From Sphingosinicella sp. (GTDB lineage: Bacteria; Pseudomonadota; Alphaproteobacteria; Sphingomonadales; Sphingomonadaceae): DNA of 64,000 nt. Numbering within the stretch: the stretch's first letter is position 1; each line of letters begins with the position of its first letter. The translations under genes were made by a program, and so were the position numbers. The stretch lies in contig NZ_JACESP010000017.1 of NCBI RefSeq assembly GCF_013911755.1, forward strand, positions 27,841 through 91,840, read 5' to 3'. Shown here one piece after another: positions 43,011 to 55,390 of this stretch. The notes below the pieces were generated by a model that was not told the DNA's origin, did not search any database, and was given only the letters and a program-made list of their open reading frames with translations.

Positions 43011-45059
43011 ATGACACAGGATCGCTACAGGGTCGCCGTGGACGTAGGCGGCACATTCATGGACTTCGTCTTGATGGACGAGGCTACCGGCGCTGCCCGC
43101 GTGGAAAAGATTCCCTCGATTCCGGACAGGCTGCACGAGCAGTTCCTCAAGGGCATCGAAAGCCTCGACGTCGAGATCGACAGCATCCAGCAAATCTTCC
43201 ACGGCATGACCGTCGGCGTGAATGCGCTGGTTCAGGAAAAGGGCGCGAAAGTCGGCCTGCTGACCACCAAAGGCTTCCGCGACGTTCTGGAGATGGGTCG
43301 CGGCGGCCGGAAGCCTGTTTACAACTTCCTGCACCAGTCTGCGCCGCCGCTCGTCGAACGCTTCCTTCGCCTTGAAATTCCAGAGCGCATGACCTTCGAC
43401 GGCGAGGTGCTGACGCCGATCGATCTTGAAGCGGTCGACACGCAGGTCGACCTGCTGCTGGCGCGCGGCGCGGAGGCCATCGCGATCTGCTTCCTGCACG
43501 CCTATGCCCAGCCCGCGCATGAAATTGCCGCGCGTCAGCGCATCCTCGCGCGCCACCCGCATCTGCCGATCTCCGTGTCGCACGAGATCGCATCCGAATG
43601 GCGCGAATATGAGCGGACGTCGACGACGGTGCTCAACGCCTTCATTCAGCCCACGGTGCAGACCTATCTCACCAATCTCGAAACGAAGCTGAAGGACGCG
43701 AATTACACGCGCTCGCTTGCCATCATGCAATCGAGCGGCGGGGTCGTGGATGCGAAGACGGCCGGACGGAAGCCGATCCGTACGCTGATGTCCGGCCCCG
43801 CGGGCGGCGTGATCGGCGCCAAGTTCCTCTGCGACCGCCTCGGCTACGCGAACGTCATCTGCACCGACGTCGGCGGCACCACCTATGATGTCGCGATCAT
43901 CGAGGAGGGGCGCGTCCTCGAACGCAGCCAGGCCGAGATCGCGCAGCGGCCGATCCTCGGTTCGCTGATCGACGTCATCTCGATCGGCGCGGGCGGCGGC
44001 TCCATCGCATGGCTCGACCACCGCGGCGGCCTGCAGGTCGGGCCGCAAAGCGCCGGCGCCTCGCCGGGGCCCGTCTGTTTCGGACGCGGCGGCACCGAGC
44101 CGACCGTCACCGACGCGCACCTGACGCTCGGCCGCCTCGATCCCGCCTATTTCCTCGGCGGCCGGATGCAGCTCGATACCGAAGGCGCGCGGGCGGCCAT
44201 CGAAAAGAAGATCGCCGCGCCGCTGGGGCTCGACCTTCAGTCGGCCGCGCAGGGCATCGTTTCAATCGCCGAAACGAACATGGCGAATGCCATTCGCAGC
44301 AAGACGGTCGAGCGCGGCCTCGATCCCCGCGAGTTCGTGCTGCTCGCCTACGGCGGCGGCGGCGGGCTGTTCGCCTGCTCGGTGGCGGAGGAGCTGGAGG
44401 TGCCCAAGGTGATCGTGCCGAATGCGCCGGCGAACTTCTCGGCGTGGGGCATCCTCACCACCGATTACATGGAGGACGAGGTCCGCACCAAGGTCATGCC
44501 GTTCGACGCCGCGCACATCGCCGGAGCGCTGGCGACGATGAACGAGCTGGAAACGCGGGCGGCGAACGGCATCGGCCAGTATGGCTTCGCCGCCGGCGAT
44601 ATCGAGCGCGTGAAGCGCTTCGACCTTCGGTTCGAGAATCAGGAATACACGATCACGATCGACCTGGAGGACGCATGGCGGGATGCCGCGTCCATTCTGG
44701 AAGGCGCGCGCCAGCGCTTCGTCGAATCGCATATCCGGCTCTATGGCCACGGCGAACCGGACGCACCGCTGGAGCTGGTCTCCATCCGCTGCCGCGCGAT
44801 CGGGCGTGTCCGCGCGCCGGAGATCGCCCCGATGCCCGAAAGGCCGCAGGGCGCGGCGATGCGGCAGCTGGATGTCTATTTCCCGCGCACCGGCAAAGCG
44901 GTGCCGACCGATGTGTTCGACCGAGAGACGCTCTCGGCGGGGCAGATCGTCACCGGCCCTGCGATCATCAACGAATGGACCATGACGACGATCGTTCCGC
45001 CCGGGTGGCAATCCACCTGCGACACCTTCGGCAATCTCGTTCTCGAACCCACTCTCTAA
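43011..45059 (+). CDS. Hydantoinase/oxoprolinase family subunit A (HyuA-like)
   Basis: ATP-dependent ring- or amide-opening enzyme subunit of 682 residues from MTQDRYRVAVDVGG. Both actin-like ATPase phosphate motifs are visible: VDVGGTFMDF near residue 10 and CTDVGGTTYDVAI near 288, plus SIGAGGGSIAW. Relatives include N-methylhydantoinase, 5-oxoprolinase, acetone/acetophenone carboxylase and caprolactamase. Subunit B follows after 17 bases, as in all two-subunit members. GGGAG three bases before the ATG decides the start; an upstream ATG at 42903 lies inside the operator region and is not used. Confidence 0.9.
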   Translation: MTQDRYRVAVDVGGTFMDFVLMDEATGAARVEKIPSIPDRLHEQFLKGIESLDVEIDSIQQIFHGMTVGVNALVQEKGAKVGLLTTKGFRDVLEMGRGGRKPVYNFLHQSAPPLVERFLRLEIPERMTFDGEVLTPIDLEAVDTQVDLLLARGAEAIAICFLHAYAQPAHEIAARQRILARHPHLPISVSHEIASEWREYERTSTTVLNAFIQPTVQTYLTNLETKLKDANYTRSLAIMQSSGGVVDAKTAGRKPIRTLMSGPAGGVIGAKFLCDRLGYANVICTDVGGTTYDVAIIEEGRVLERSQAEIAQRPILGSLIDVISIGAGGGSIAWLDHRGGLQVGPQSAGASPGPVCFGRGGTEPTVTDAHLTLGRLDPAYFLGGRMQLDTEGARAAIEKKIAAPLGLDLQSAAQGIVSIAETNMANAIRSKTVERGLDPREFVLLAYGGGGGLFACSVAEELEVPKVIVPNAPANFSAWGILTTDYMEDEVRTKVMPFDAAHIAGALATMNELETRAANGIGQYGFAAGDIERVKRFDLRFENQEYTITIDLEDAWRDAASILEGARQRFVESHIRLYGHGEPDAPLELVSIRCRAIGRVRAPEIAPMPERPQGAAMRQLDVYFPRTGKAVPTDVFDRETLSAGQIVTGPAIINEWTMTTIVPPGWQSTCDTFGNLVLEPTL

Positions 45060-45076
45060 AGGCGGGAAGACACACC

Positions 45077-46813
45077 ATGCGCAAAGTAGACGTCGTTCTG
45101 ACGGAGATCATCCGCAACCGCCTCGTCGCCGCCACCGAGGAAATGGCGAAGACCATGATCCGCACGGCCTTCAATCCGCTGCTCTATGAAGTCCAGGACT
45201 TCAGCGTCACCATCATGTCGGCGACCGGTGACATGTGGGCGGAAACGCCGGGCGTGATCGTGTTCAGCCAGGCCTTCCCGGAAGCCGTGCGCGCCGGAAT
45301 AGCGCGGTGGAAGGGCAATTTCGCGGAAGGCGATGTCCTTATCGTCAACGATCCGTTCGAAACCGGAACGCACATTTCCGATACCAACGTCTACATGCCG
45401 GTGTTCTTCGAAGGCGAACTCGTCGCCTTCTGCGGAACCGCCGCGCACTGGGCGGACGTCGGCGGCAAAAATCCCGGCGGCTGGTGCCCGGACACGACGG
45501 ACACGTTTCAGGAAGGCCTCTGCTTCCGGCACCAGAAGATCGTGGAACGCGGCGTCAAGAACCAGGGACTCTGGGATCTGATCGACTGCAATGTTCGCGT
45601 GCCGGAAATCGTGAAGGGCGACCTTGAGGCGCAGATCGCCTCGTGCCGGCAGGGCTGCGAGCGTATCCAGTCGCTGTGCGCCAAATACGGCACGAAGACG
45701 ATCCGCGAGGCGATGGACTATGTGATCGACCAGACCGACCGATCGATGCGCGCGACGATCGCGGCATTGCCGGACGGCGAATACGGCACCTCGATCCGTC
45801 TCGACAGCGACGGCGTGCAGGAAGACGGCGAATTCCTCGTCTGCCTGAAGGTCACGATCCAGGGCGACCGCGTGCACTTCTCGCTGAACGGTTCAAGCCC
45901 CACGGCGCGTGGGCCGATCAACCTTCCCGCGCCCTGCACCAAAGGCATCCTCGCATCGTCGCTGAAGGGCATCCTGCTGCCGTTCGATCCCTGCAACGCC
46001 GGCCACACCAAATGCCTGGATTTCGAGCTGCCGCCGGAATCGATCGTCAACCCGGTGTGGCCCGCGCCGACCGATTCTTACGGCTATGTCATCGAATGCC
46101 TGATGGACATGATGTTCCGGTGCTTCCTGAACATCGTGCCGGACAAGTGCCCGGCGGGCGGCTACCAGCTGACCGGCGCGTTCTTCTCGCGCAGCCAATC
46201 GCGCCACGGCAAGCCGTTCGTGATGATGGACCCGATGCACGGCGGCAACGGCGCGCTGATCGACCGAGACGGTGCGACCAACCAGCTGACCGGCAACGGC
46301 GACCTGCCCAATACGCCGATCGAGATCACCGAGACGCGTCATCCGTTCCGCGTCGAGCTGTTCGAGTTCGCACCCGAAGTCGCCGGCGTCGGCAAGTTCC
46401 GGGGTGGCATGGGCGTCCGCAAGGACTACCGGTGCCTCACCGACGGCGTCTACGCGTCCTTCGTCATCGAAAATACTGCGGACACCACGGCCGCGGGCTT
46501 CAAGGACGGCACGGACGGCGATCACGGCAGCCTCACCGTGATGCCGGTGGAGGGCGAACGCATTGTCTATAACAAGCGTGTCGGTTCCATCGGCCCGTTC
46601 GGCGAGGGCACGCTGTTCCGTGTCATCACCGGTGGCGGCGGAGCGTGGGGCAAGGCCAGCGAACGCGATCCCGAGCTTGTGCTCAGAGATGTGCGCAACG
46701 AATTCCTCACCGCCGAGGACGCCCGCACCCGTTACGGTGTCGTCGTCGAGGAACGCGGCGGAGCCTGGTCGCTCGACCTGCAGAAGACGCAGGAGTTGCG
46801 GGCCGCTTCATGA
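45077..46813 (+). CDS. Hydantoinase/oxoprolinase family subunit B (HyuB-like)
   Basis: 578 residues from MRKVDVVLTEIIRNRL. It carries the family's catalytic-subunit landmarks: DFSVTIMSATGDMWAETPG, NDPFETGTHISDTNVYMPVF, GGWCPDTTDTFQEGLCF and a C-terminal GGMGVRKDYRCLTDG. It partners with the HyuA-like subunit to hydrolyse or carboxylate a cyclic amide, imide or ketone at the cost of ATP. The stop overlaps the start of the FAD oxidoreductase gene by four bases. Confidence 0.9.
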   Translation: MRKVDVVLTEIIRNRLVAATEEMAKTMIRTAFNPLLYEVQDFSVTIMSATGDMWAETPGVIVFSQAFPEAVRAGIARWKGNFAEGDVLIVNDPFETGTHISDTNVYMPVFFEGELVAFCGTAAHWADVGGKNPGGWCPDTTDTFQEGLCFRHQKIVERGVKNQGLWDLIDCNVRVPEIVKGDLEAQIASCRQGCERIQSLCAKYGTKTIREAMDYVIDQTDRSMRATIAALPDGEYGTSIRLDSDGVQEDGEFLVCLKVTIQGDRVHFSLNGSSPTARGPINLPAPCTKGILASSLKGILLPFDPCNAGHTKCLDFELPPESIVNPVWPAPTDSYGYVIECLMDMMFRCFLNIVPDKCPAGGYQLTGAFFSRSQSRHGKPFVMMDPMHGGNGALIDRDGATNQLTGNGDLPNTPIEITETRHPFRVELFEFAPEVAGVGKFRGGMGVRKDYRCLTDGVYASFVIENTADTTAAGFKDGTDGDHGSLTVMPVEGERIVYNKRVGSIGPFGEGTLFRVITGGGGAWGKASERDPELVLRDVRNEFLTAEDARTRYGVVVEERGGAWSLDLQKTQELRAAS

Positions 46814-47961
46814 CCACGGTTCCCGAGGCAGTATTCGACATTGCCGTGATCGGCGCCGGCATGGCCGGCGCCTCAATCGCAAGCGCACTGTCCTCCACCC
46901 ACAGGGTCTTGCTCCTCGAGCAGGAAGATCAACCGGGCTATCACGCGACGGGGCGATCCGCTGCGGTCTTCACGGCCATCTACGGCAATGAAACCGTTCG
47001 CGCCCTGTCGCGCGCCAGCCGGGAATTTCTCGCCGCGCCGCCCGAGGGCTTCGCCGACCACGCGCTGACTTCACCGCTCGGCAACATGTTTGTCGCCCGC
47101 GCGGACCAGCTCGGCCGCCTGGAGGCTTTCTTCGCGCGGCCGGATATCGCGCCCCTTACCACGTGGCTGGATGCTTCCGCCACGCGGCGCCTCTGCCCGC
47201 TCCTCGCCGAGCCGTATGTTGCGGCTTCGGTTTATGAACCCGGCGCGCTCGCGATCGATGTCGACGCCCTGCACCAGGGTTATCTCCGTGCATTCCGGCG
47301 GAACGGCGGCGCTCTGGTGACGCGGTCCGGGCTCGAAGGTCTCGACCACGACGAAGGCCGCTGGATACTGCGCACGGCAACGGGCGCTTTCGCCAGCGCG
47401 GTCGTGGTGAACGCAGCCGGCGCATGGGCGGACAATGTCGCCGCCATGGCCGGATCGAGAACAGGCTACGTAAAGCCTTTTCGGCGCACCGCCGTCCTAG
47501 TGGATCCGCCCGCGGACATGGAGATCGCGCGCTGGCCGTTCGTGATGGATATCGACGAAGACTTCTACTTCAAGCCGGACGCGGGCGCGCTTCTGCTTTC
47601 GCCCGCGGACGAAACGGCCTGCGAGCCATGCGACGCGCAGCCGGACGAATGGGACATCGCCGTCGCGGTCGACAGGGTCTGCACGGCAACGACGCTTCAG
47701 GTTCGGCGTATCCGCCACAGCTGGGCCGGTCTCCGCACGTTCTCGCGGGACCGGTTGCCGATCGCCGGGCCGGACCTGGATCTGCCGGGCTTTTACTGGC
47801 TGGCCGGCCAGGGCGGTTACGGCATCCAGACGGCCCCTGCGCTCGCCCAACTGCTTGCGGCGCGCATTCGGGACGAGGACTGCCCGGAGGCGCTGCGCGC
47901 CGAAGGCATTGCCTACGCGGACATGGGCACTGAACGCTTTCATTTGCAGCCCGCGGCCTAA
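46810..47961 (+). CDS. FAD-dependent oxidoreductase, DAO/glycine oxidase-like
   Basis: 383 residues. N-terminal FAD motif FDIAVIGAGMAGASIASAL, followed by YHATGRSAAVF, and a C-terminal FAD-closing segment LAGQGGYGIQTAPALAQLLA. This is the D-amino-acid oxidase/glycine-sarcosine oxidase superfamily, which dehydrogenates secondary or primary amines of amino acids. Third gene of the hyuA-hyuB operon, coupled by ATGA. It probably acts on the ring-opened amino acid or amine; inference from order. Confidence 0.88.
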   Translation: MTTVPEAVFDIAVIGAGMAGASIASALSSTHRVLLLEQEDQPGYHATGRSAAVFTAIYGNETVRALSRASREFLAAPPEGFADHALTSPLGNMFVARADQLGRLEAFFARPDIAPLTTWLDASATRRLCPLLAEPYVAASVYEPGALAIDVDALHQGYLRAFRRNGGALVTRSGLEGLDHDEGRWILRTATGAFASAVVVNAAGAWADNVAAMAGSRTGYVKPFRRTAVLVDPPADMEIARWPFVMDIDEDFYFKPDAGALLLSPADETACEPCDAQPDEWDIAVAVDRVCTATTLQVRRIRHSWAGLRTFSRDRLPIAGPDLDLPGFYWLAGQGGYGIQTAPALAQLLAARIRDEDCPEALRAEGIAYADMGTERFHLQPAA

Positions 47962-48012
47962 GCAAGTCGGCAGCAACAGCGGCTCTTTCGTATCGCGGAG
48001 AACCGGGCAGCC

Positions 48013-48040
48013 TTTGCAGAGCGGCAGCAGGCCCTTATAT
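48013..48040 (+). promoter_or_regulatory. Candidate RpoH-type promoter of hspQ
   Basis: TTTG (48013-48016), 17 bases, CTTATAT (48034-48040). The second part fits the alphaproteobacterial heat-shock -10 (CYTATNT) exactly, and the first matches three of four bases of CTTG. The predicted start falls on the hspQ ATG. Confidence 0.4.
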
Positions 48041-48047
48041 TCTCTCC

Positions 48048-48446
48048 ATGCGTACCGCGAAGTCCATCACCGCTCCCTCCGCTGCTCCCACGCCGCGTCT
48101 GCTGCCGTCCTTCGGCGAGCCCGTCACCACCGCCAGCTTCGGCATCGGCGAAGTGGTACGGCACCGCTTTTTCCCGTTTCGCGGCATTATTTTCGATGTC
48201 GATCCGGAGTTCGCCAACACCGAGGAGTGGTGGGCAGCGATTCCCGAGGACATCCGCCCGGCGAAGGATCAGCCCTTCTACCATCTGCTCGCCGAGAACG
48301 ACGACCAGACGTACGTGGCCTATGTCAGCCAGCAGAACCTGCTGCCGGACGAGAGCCGCGCGCCTGTGCTGCACCCTGCGGTTTCCGAGATGTTCGAGCG
48401 AATGCCGGACGGCAGCTATCGGCTGAAATCACGGCATTGCCACTGA
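48048..48446 (+). CDS. hspQ: Heat-shock protein HspQ (YccV-like)
   Basis: 132 residues. The core FGIGEVVRHRFFPFRGIIFDVDPEF and QPFYHLLAENDDQTYVAYVSQQNL are the HspQ/hemimethylated-DNA-binding signature. In enterics HspQ is heat-induced and modulates Lon and DnaA stability. An N-terminal extension of about 27 residues precedes the domain. No ribosome-binding site is visible before the ATG, and a heat-shock-type promoter ends just upstream, so the message may be leaderless. Confidence 0.88.
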   Translation: MRTAKSITAPSAAPTPRLLPSFGEPVTTASFGIGEVVRHRFFPFRGIIFDVDPEFANTEEWWAAIPEDIRPAKDQPFYHLLAENDDQTYVAYVSQQNLLPDESRAPVLHPAVSEMFERMPDGSYRLKSRHCH

Positions 48447-48469
48447 TGGCGAAAGCTGTGCTGAATCGG

Positions 48470-48498
48470 TTGACATTCGCGCCCACGGCCAGTAGCTA
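48470..48498 (+). promoter_or_regulatory. Promoter of rplU-rpmA
   Basis: Consensus TTGACA (48470-48475), 17-base spacer, TAGCTA (48493-48498), giving a leader of about 75 bases before rplU. Confidence 0.6.
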
Positions 48499-48580
48499 GC
48501 TGCGCTTTCCGCAGGCATCGGCGTGTTTCCACGCGCGGGTGCTTGTTGTTCAATTTCTGGGCCTAAGGTAGCCAAAAGCC

Positions 48581-49009
48581 ATGTTCGCAGTCGTGCGCAC
48601 GGGCGGCAAGCAGTATCGCGTAGCCGCCGAGCAGAAGATCACCGTTGACCGCCTGAAGGGCGAGGTCGGCGAAACCGTCCAGTTGGGCGACATCCTTGCC
48701 ATTGGCGAGGGCGGCGAACTCAAGGACGTCGCCGGTCAGGTCGTGTCGGCCGAGATCGTGGCGCAGCCCAAGGGCGACAAGGTCATTGTCTTCAAGAAGA
48801 AGCGCCGTCACGGCTATCGCCGCCGCAACGGTCACCGCCAGCTTCTGACGGTGCTGAAGATCACCGCGATCGGCAAGGCCGCCGCGAAGGCGCCGAAGGC
48901 CGCGAAGGCGGAAGCCGCGCCGGCCGTGGAAGCGGCCGCCGAGCCGGCTGAAAAGCCCGCGAAGAAGGCCCCGGCCAAGAAGGCCGCTGCCAAGACCGAC
49001 GCCGAGTAA
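48581..49009 (+). CDS. rplU: 50S ribosomal protein L21 with an Ala/Lys-rich tail
   Basis: 142 residues. The first ~102 are a standard L21 ([20 protein letters not shown] ... [23 protein letters not shown]). A low-complexity C-terminal extension rich in Ala, Lys and Pro follows ([13 protein letters not shown]), seen in many alphaproteobacterial L21 proteins. Cotranscribed with rpmA 15 bases downstream. Confidence 0.97.
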   Translation: MFAVVRTGGKQYRVAAEQKITVDRLKGEVGETVQLGDILAIGEGGELKDVAGQVVSAEIVAQPKGDKVIVFKKKRRHGYRRRNGHRQLLTVLKITAIGKAAAKAPKAAKAEAAPAVEAAAEPAEKPAKKAPAKKAAAKTDAE

Positions 49010-49024
49010 AGAGGAGTTTGAACC

Positions 49025-49294
49025 ATGGCACATAAGAAAGCTGGCGGTTCGTCGCGTAACGGTCGCGATTCGGCAGGCAAGCGTCTTGGCGTGAAGCGCT
49101 TCGGCGGGCAGGACGTACTCGCTGGCAACATTCTCGTTCGTCAACGCGGAACCAAGTTCTACCCGGGCCGTAATGTCGGCATCGGCAAGGACCATACGCT
49201 GTTCGCGCTCGTCGAGGGCCGCGTAGCGTTCCACGACGGCAAGCTTGGACGCAAATTCGTCAGCGTCGATCCGATGCCGATGGCAGCGGAATAG
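49025..49294 (+). CDS. rpmA: 50S ribosomal protein L27
   Basis: 89 residues starting [20 protein letters not shown], the standard form whose N-terminus reaches the peptidyl-transferase centre. Preceded by AGAGGAG and followed by a strong terminator. Confidence 0.98.
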   Translation: MAHKKAGGSSRNGRDSAGKRLGVKRFGGQDVLAGNILVRQRGTKFYPGRNVGIGKDHTLFALVEGRVAFHDGKLGRKFVSVDPMPMAAE

Positions 49295-49361
49295 CGAGGC
49301 GGCCCGCTTGATATACGGCCGCCGGGTAGGCGGCCCCTGAATCTGGTGCATAGGCACAGGG

Positions 49362-49392
49362 AAAGGGAGATGGGTCGCCATCTCCCTTTTTT
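49362..49392 (+). terminator. Rho-independent terminator of rplU-rpmA
   Basis: AAAGGGAGATGG (49362-49373), loop GTCG, CCATCTCCCTTT (49378-49389), then further T to 49392. A perfect 12-bp stem. Confidence 0.9.
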
Positions 49393-49428
49393 CGTCTCTC
49401 CCCTTCCCGATCGGGCATGGAGCGAGAG

Positions 49429-52143
<2,715 letters not shown>

Positions 52144-52147
<4 letters not shown>

Positions 52148-53400
52148 GTGAGATCGAAGCCCGTATCGCCGAGATGGCCACCGCTGCCCGCGCCGCATCC
52201 CGCACGCTCGCAGCGACGCCGACCGCGCGCAAGGCTGCCGCACTGAAGGCCGCCGCAGAGGCGATCCGCGCTGCCGCTCCCACGATCCTGGCCGCCAATG
52301 CCGAAGACATGAAGGCTGCAGAGGCGCGCGGCACCTCGGGCGCGATGCTCGACCGGCTGCGGCTCGACGATGCCCGCCTCGAAGGCATCGCGGCGGGTGT
52401 GGAAGCCGTGGCGGGCCTTCCCGATCCCGTCGGCGCGCCGATCAAGGGTTGGACGCAGCCCAATGGCCTCAAGTTCGAACAGGTGCGCGTACCGCTCGGC
52501 GTCATCGGCATCATCTACGAAAGCCGCCCGAACGTCACCGTGGACGCGGGCGCGCTGTGCCTGATGTCGGGCAATGCCTGCATCCTGCGCGGCGGATCGG
52601 AAGCGCTCGCCACATCGAAGGCACTGCACGCCGCGTTTATCGCGGGCATCTCCAGCGAAGGGCTTCCCGCCGATGCGGTGCAACTGGTGGACACGCCCGA
52701 CCGCGCCGCCGTCGGCGCGATGCTGGGCGCGGCGGGCCTTATCGACATCATCATCCCGCGCGGCGGCAAGGGGCTTGTCGCGCGCGTGCAATCCGAAGCG
52801 CGCGTGCCCGTGCTCGCGCACCTCGACGGCATCTGCCACGTCTACATCGACCGCGACGCGGACGCGGACAAGGCCGAAGCCATCGCGCTCAACGCCAAGC
52901 TGCGCCGCACCGGCATCTGCGGCGCGGCCGAAACACTGCTGATCGACGAGGGCGCGCAGGCGACCGGCGCGCGGGTCGTGAAAGCGCTGCTCGACGCCGG
53001 CTGCGAGGTGCGCGGCGACAACGCCGTGCAGGCCATCGACCCGCGCGTCGTCCCCGCGGACGAGGCCGACTGGGGCACCGAATATCTCGACGCGATCATC
53101 TCCGCCAGGATGGTGGACGGGGTGAGCGGCGCGGCGGAGCACATCGCCCGCCACGGCAGCGCGCACACCGAGAGTATCGTCACCGAAAACGCCGAGACCG
53201 CGAACCGCTTCCTCGCGGGCGTGGACAGCGCCATCGTCATCCACAACGCCTCGACACAGTTCGCGGACGGCGGCGAGTTCGGCTTCGGCGCGGAGATCGG
53301 CATCGCCACGGGCCGCCTGCACGCGCGCGGCCCGGTCGCGCTCGAAGGGCTCACCACCTACAAGACCGTGGTACGCGGCAACGGGCAGGTTCGCCCCTGA
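52144..53400 (+). CDS. proA: Gamma-glutamyl phosphate reductase
   Basis: Second step of proline synthesis: reduces glutamyl 5-phosphate to the semialdehyde with NADPH. 418 residues of the aldehyde-dehydrogenase fold, with [20 protein letters not shown], catalytic Cys in [13 protein letters not shown], and the C-terminal [20 protein letters not shown]. The start overlaps the proB stop. Confidence 0.97.
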
Positions 53401-53407
53401 TGGCAGC

Positions 53408-54385
53408 ATGATCCCGCTTTCGATCCTCGACCTCTCGCCCGTCACCGAAGGCGGCAGCGTCCGGCAGTCCTTCGCCAATTCCGTGGCGCTCGCGCAAACG
53501 GGCGAACGGCTCGGATACCGCCGCCTCTGGCTCGCCGAGCATCACGGCATGGCCGGCATCGCCAGCGCCGCGACCTCGGTGCTGATCGGCCATATCGCGG
53601 GCGCGACCTCCACGATTCGCGTCGGCGCGGGCGGCATCATGCTGCCGAACCATGCGCCGCTGCTGATCGCCGAGCAGTTCGGGACACTCGACGCGCTCTA
53701 CCCCGGCCGCATCGACCTCGGCCTCGGCCGCGCGCCCGGCTCCGATCAGATGGTCTCGCAGGCGATCCGCCGCGATCTCCACGCCGCCTCGGAGCGCTTC
53801 CCGCAGGACGTGCAGGAGGTGATGGCCTATTTCCGGGACGAAGGCCCGGTGCTTGCCGTGCCGGGGGGCGGCGCGAACGTGGATGTGTGGATTCTCGGCT
53901 CCAGCCTGTTCGGCGCGAGCCTCGCCGCGCACCTCGGCCTGCCCTACGCCTTCGCCTCGCACTTCGCGCCGCAGGCACTCAGCCAGGCGATCGAGGTGTA
54001 CCGCAACCACTTCAAGCCATCCGCCCGCCTCGACAAGCCGTACCTGATGCTCGGCTACAACGTCATCGCTGCCGATACGGACGAGGAGGCCGCCGTGCTC
54101 GCGACGTCTCAGCAGCAAGCCTTCGTGCGCATGGTCACGGGCCAGCGCGGGCAGCTGCCGCCGCCGATCCCCGGCTACCGCGAATCGCTCCCGCCTGAGC
54201 TTCAGGCGCATCTCGCACGTACCCTCTCCTGCTCGGCCGTGGGCAGCGCGGAGACCGTGGCGCGGCAGATGCAGGCGTTCGCAGCCGAAACCGGCGCCGA
54301 CGAACTGATGGTGACGGGCATGATCTTCGACCAGGCAGCCCGGCTCCGCTCCTACGAAATCGCCGCGCAGGCGGCGGGGCTGTAG
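53408..54385 (+). CDS. LLM-class flavin-dependent oxidoreductase (luciferase-like)
   Basis: 325 residues of the bacterial-luciferase-like fold of the LLM class, MsnO8/YhbW-like subgroup: [55 protein letters not shown] and [13 protein letters not shown]. It probably uses FMNH2; the substrate is unknown. Odd position between proA and nadD, with its stop overlapping the GTG start of nadD by one base, so it is expressed within this housekeeping train. Confidence 0.87.
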   Translation: MIPLSILDLSPVTEGGSVRQSFANSVALAQTGERLGYRRLWLAEHHGMAGIASAATSVLIGHIAGATSTIRVGAGGIMLPNHAPLLIAEQFGTLDALYPGRIDLGLGRAPGSDQMVSQAIRRDLHAASERFPQDVQEVMAYFRDEGPVLAVPGGGANVDVWILGSSLFGASLAAHLGLPYAFASHFAPQALSQAIEVYRNHFKPSARLDKPYLMLGYNVIAADTDEEAAVLATSQQQAFVRMVTGQRGQLPPPIPGYRESLPPELQAHLARTLSCSAVGSAETVARQMQAFAAETGADELMVTGMIFDQAARLRSYEIAAQAAGL

Positions 54386-54990
54386 TGGCGCGCATCGGCC
54401 TTATCGGCGGGTCGTTCAACCCGGCGCATCAGGGCCACCGGCATATCAGTATCGAGGCGCTGCGGCGGCTCGCGCTAGACGAGGTCTGGTGGCTGGTCAG
54501 TCCGCAGAACCCCTTGAAAGACAAGTCGGGCATGGCGCCGCTCGCCGTGCGCATGGAATCCGCCCGCAGCGTCGCGCGCCATCCGCGCATCCGGCCCACA
54601 GACATCGAAGCGGCGCTGGGCACCACCTACACGGTCGACACGATCGCCGCACTGCGGCGCACGTTCCCGCAGCACCGCTTCATATGGATCATGGGCGCGG
54701 ACAATCTGTTGCAGTTCAGCCGCTGGAAACGCTGGCGCGACATCGCCCGCGAAGTGCCGATTGCCGTAATGGCGCGGGGAGACTACATTGGGCGGGCACG
54801 CCGGGCTCCGGCCATGGCGTGGCTTCGGCGGCATATCCGCGGCGAAGCGCGTGCCAAACTCTGGGCTGAATGGGAGTTGCCGGCGATAGTGATCCTTTCG
54901 ATCCCGCTCGATCCCACCTCCGCCACAGCGATCCGCACGCGCGATCCGGGATGGGCGAGCCGAATTGGTGCAACGAACCCGAAGGGATAA
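54385..54990 (+). CDS. nadD: Nicotinate-nucleotide adenylyltransferase
   Basis: Makes deamido-NAD from nicotinate mononucleotide and ATP. 201 residues from a GTG start (ARIGLIGGSFNPAHQGHRHI); the HxGH nucleotide-binding motif is HQGH, and SSTAIR-type closure appears as TSATAIRTRD. It precedes rsfS, the standard order in many bacteria. Confidence 0.94.
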   Translation: MARIGLIGGSFNPAHQGHRHISIEALRRLALDEVWWLVSPQNPLKDKSGMAPLAVRMESARSVARHPRIRPTDIEAALGTTYTVDTIAALRRTFPQHRFIWIMGADNLLQFSRWKRWRDIAREVPIAVMARGDYIGRARRAPAMAWLRRHIRGEARAKLWAEWELPAIVILSIPLDPTSATAIRTRDPGWASRIGATNPKG

Positions 54991-54993
54991 GGA

Positions 54994-55389
54994 TTGTCTC
55001 CCAATAGCGCCGCGGCAACGCCCGGCGACCATGACGGCGGAAGCTCCGAAGAGCTGCACGCCCTCATCCTGAAGTCGCTCGACGACGATCAGGCCGTCGA
55101 TGTCATCGACATTCCGCTCAGCGGAAAAACGCAAATCGCCGATCACATGATCATCGCCAGCGGCCGCTCCACGCGGCAGGTGGCATCCATGGCGCAGAAG
55201 CTCGCCGAAAAGATCAAGGCGGACCTTGGTCGTGTCGTGCGGATCGAGGGGCTGCCGACCGCCGATTGGGTGCTGATCGATGCAGACGACGTGATCGTTC
55301 ACCTGTTCCGCCCGGAAGTCCGCAGCTTCTACAACCTCGAGAAGATGTGGGCCTTCGACAAGACGCCGGCGGCGGCCGCAACCGCCTGA
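54994..55389 (+). CDS. rsfS: Ribosomal silencing factor RsfS
   Basis: Binds L14 and blocks subunit joining when nutrients are low. 131 residues, apparently from a TTG start (54994) with AAGG just upstream. Core: LDDDQAVDVIDIPLSGKTQI, ADHMIIASGRSTRQV and EGLPTADWVLIDADDVIVHL. The rlmH start follows one base after the stop. Confidence 0.93.
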   Translation: MSPNSAAATPGDHDGGSSEELHALILKSLDDDQAVDVIDIPLSGKTQIADHMIIASGRSTRQVASMAQKLAEKIKADLGRVVRIEGLPTADWVLIDADDVIVHLFRPEVRSFYNLEKMWAFDKTPAAAATA

Positions 55390-55390
55390 G

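Noticed and set aside
35031-48000. Integration of the catabolic cluster at tRNA-Tyr as a classical genomic island
   Set aside because: The position next to the tRNA is suggestive, but no integrase gene and no second copy of the tRNA 3' end were found downstream.
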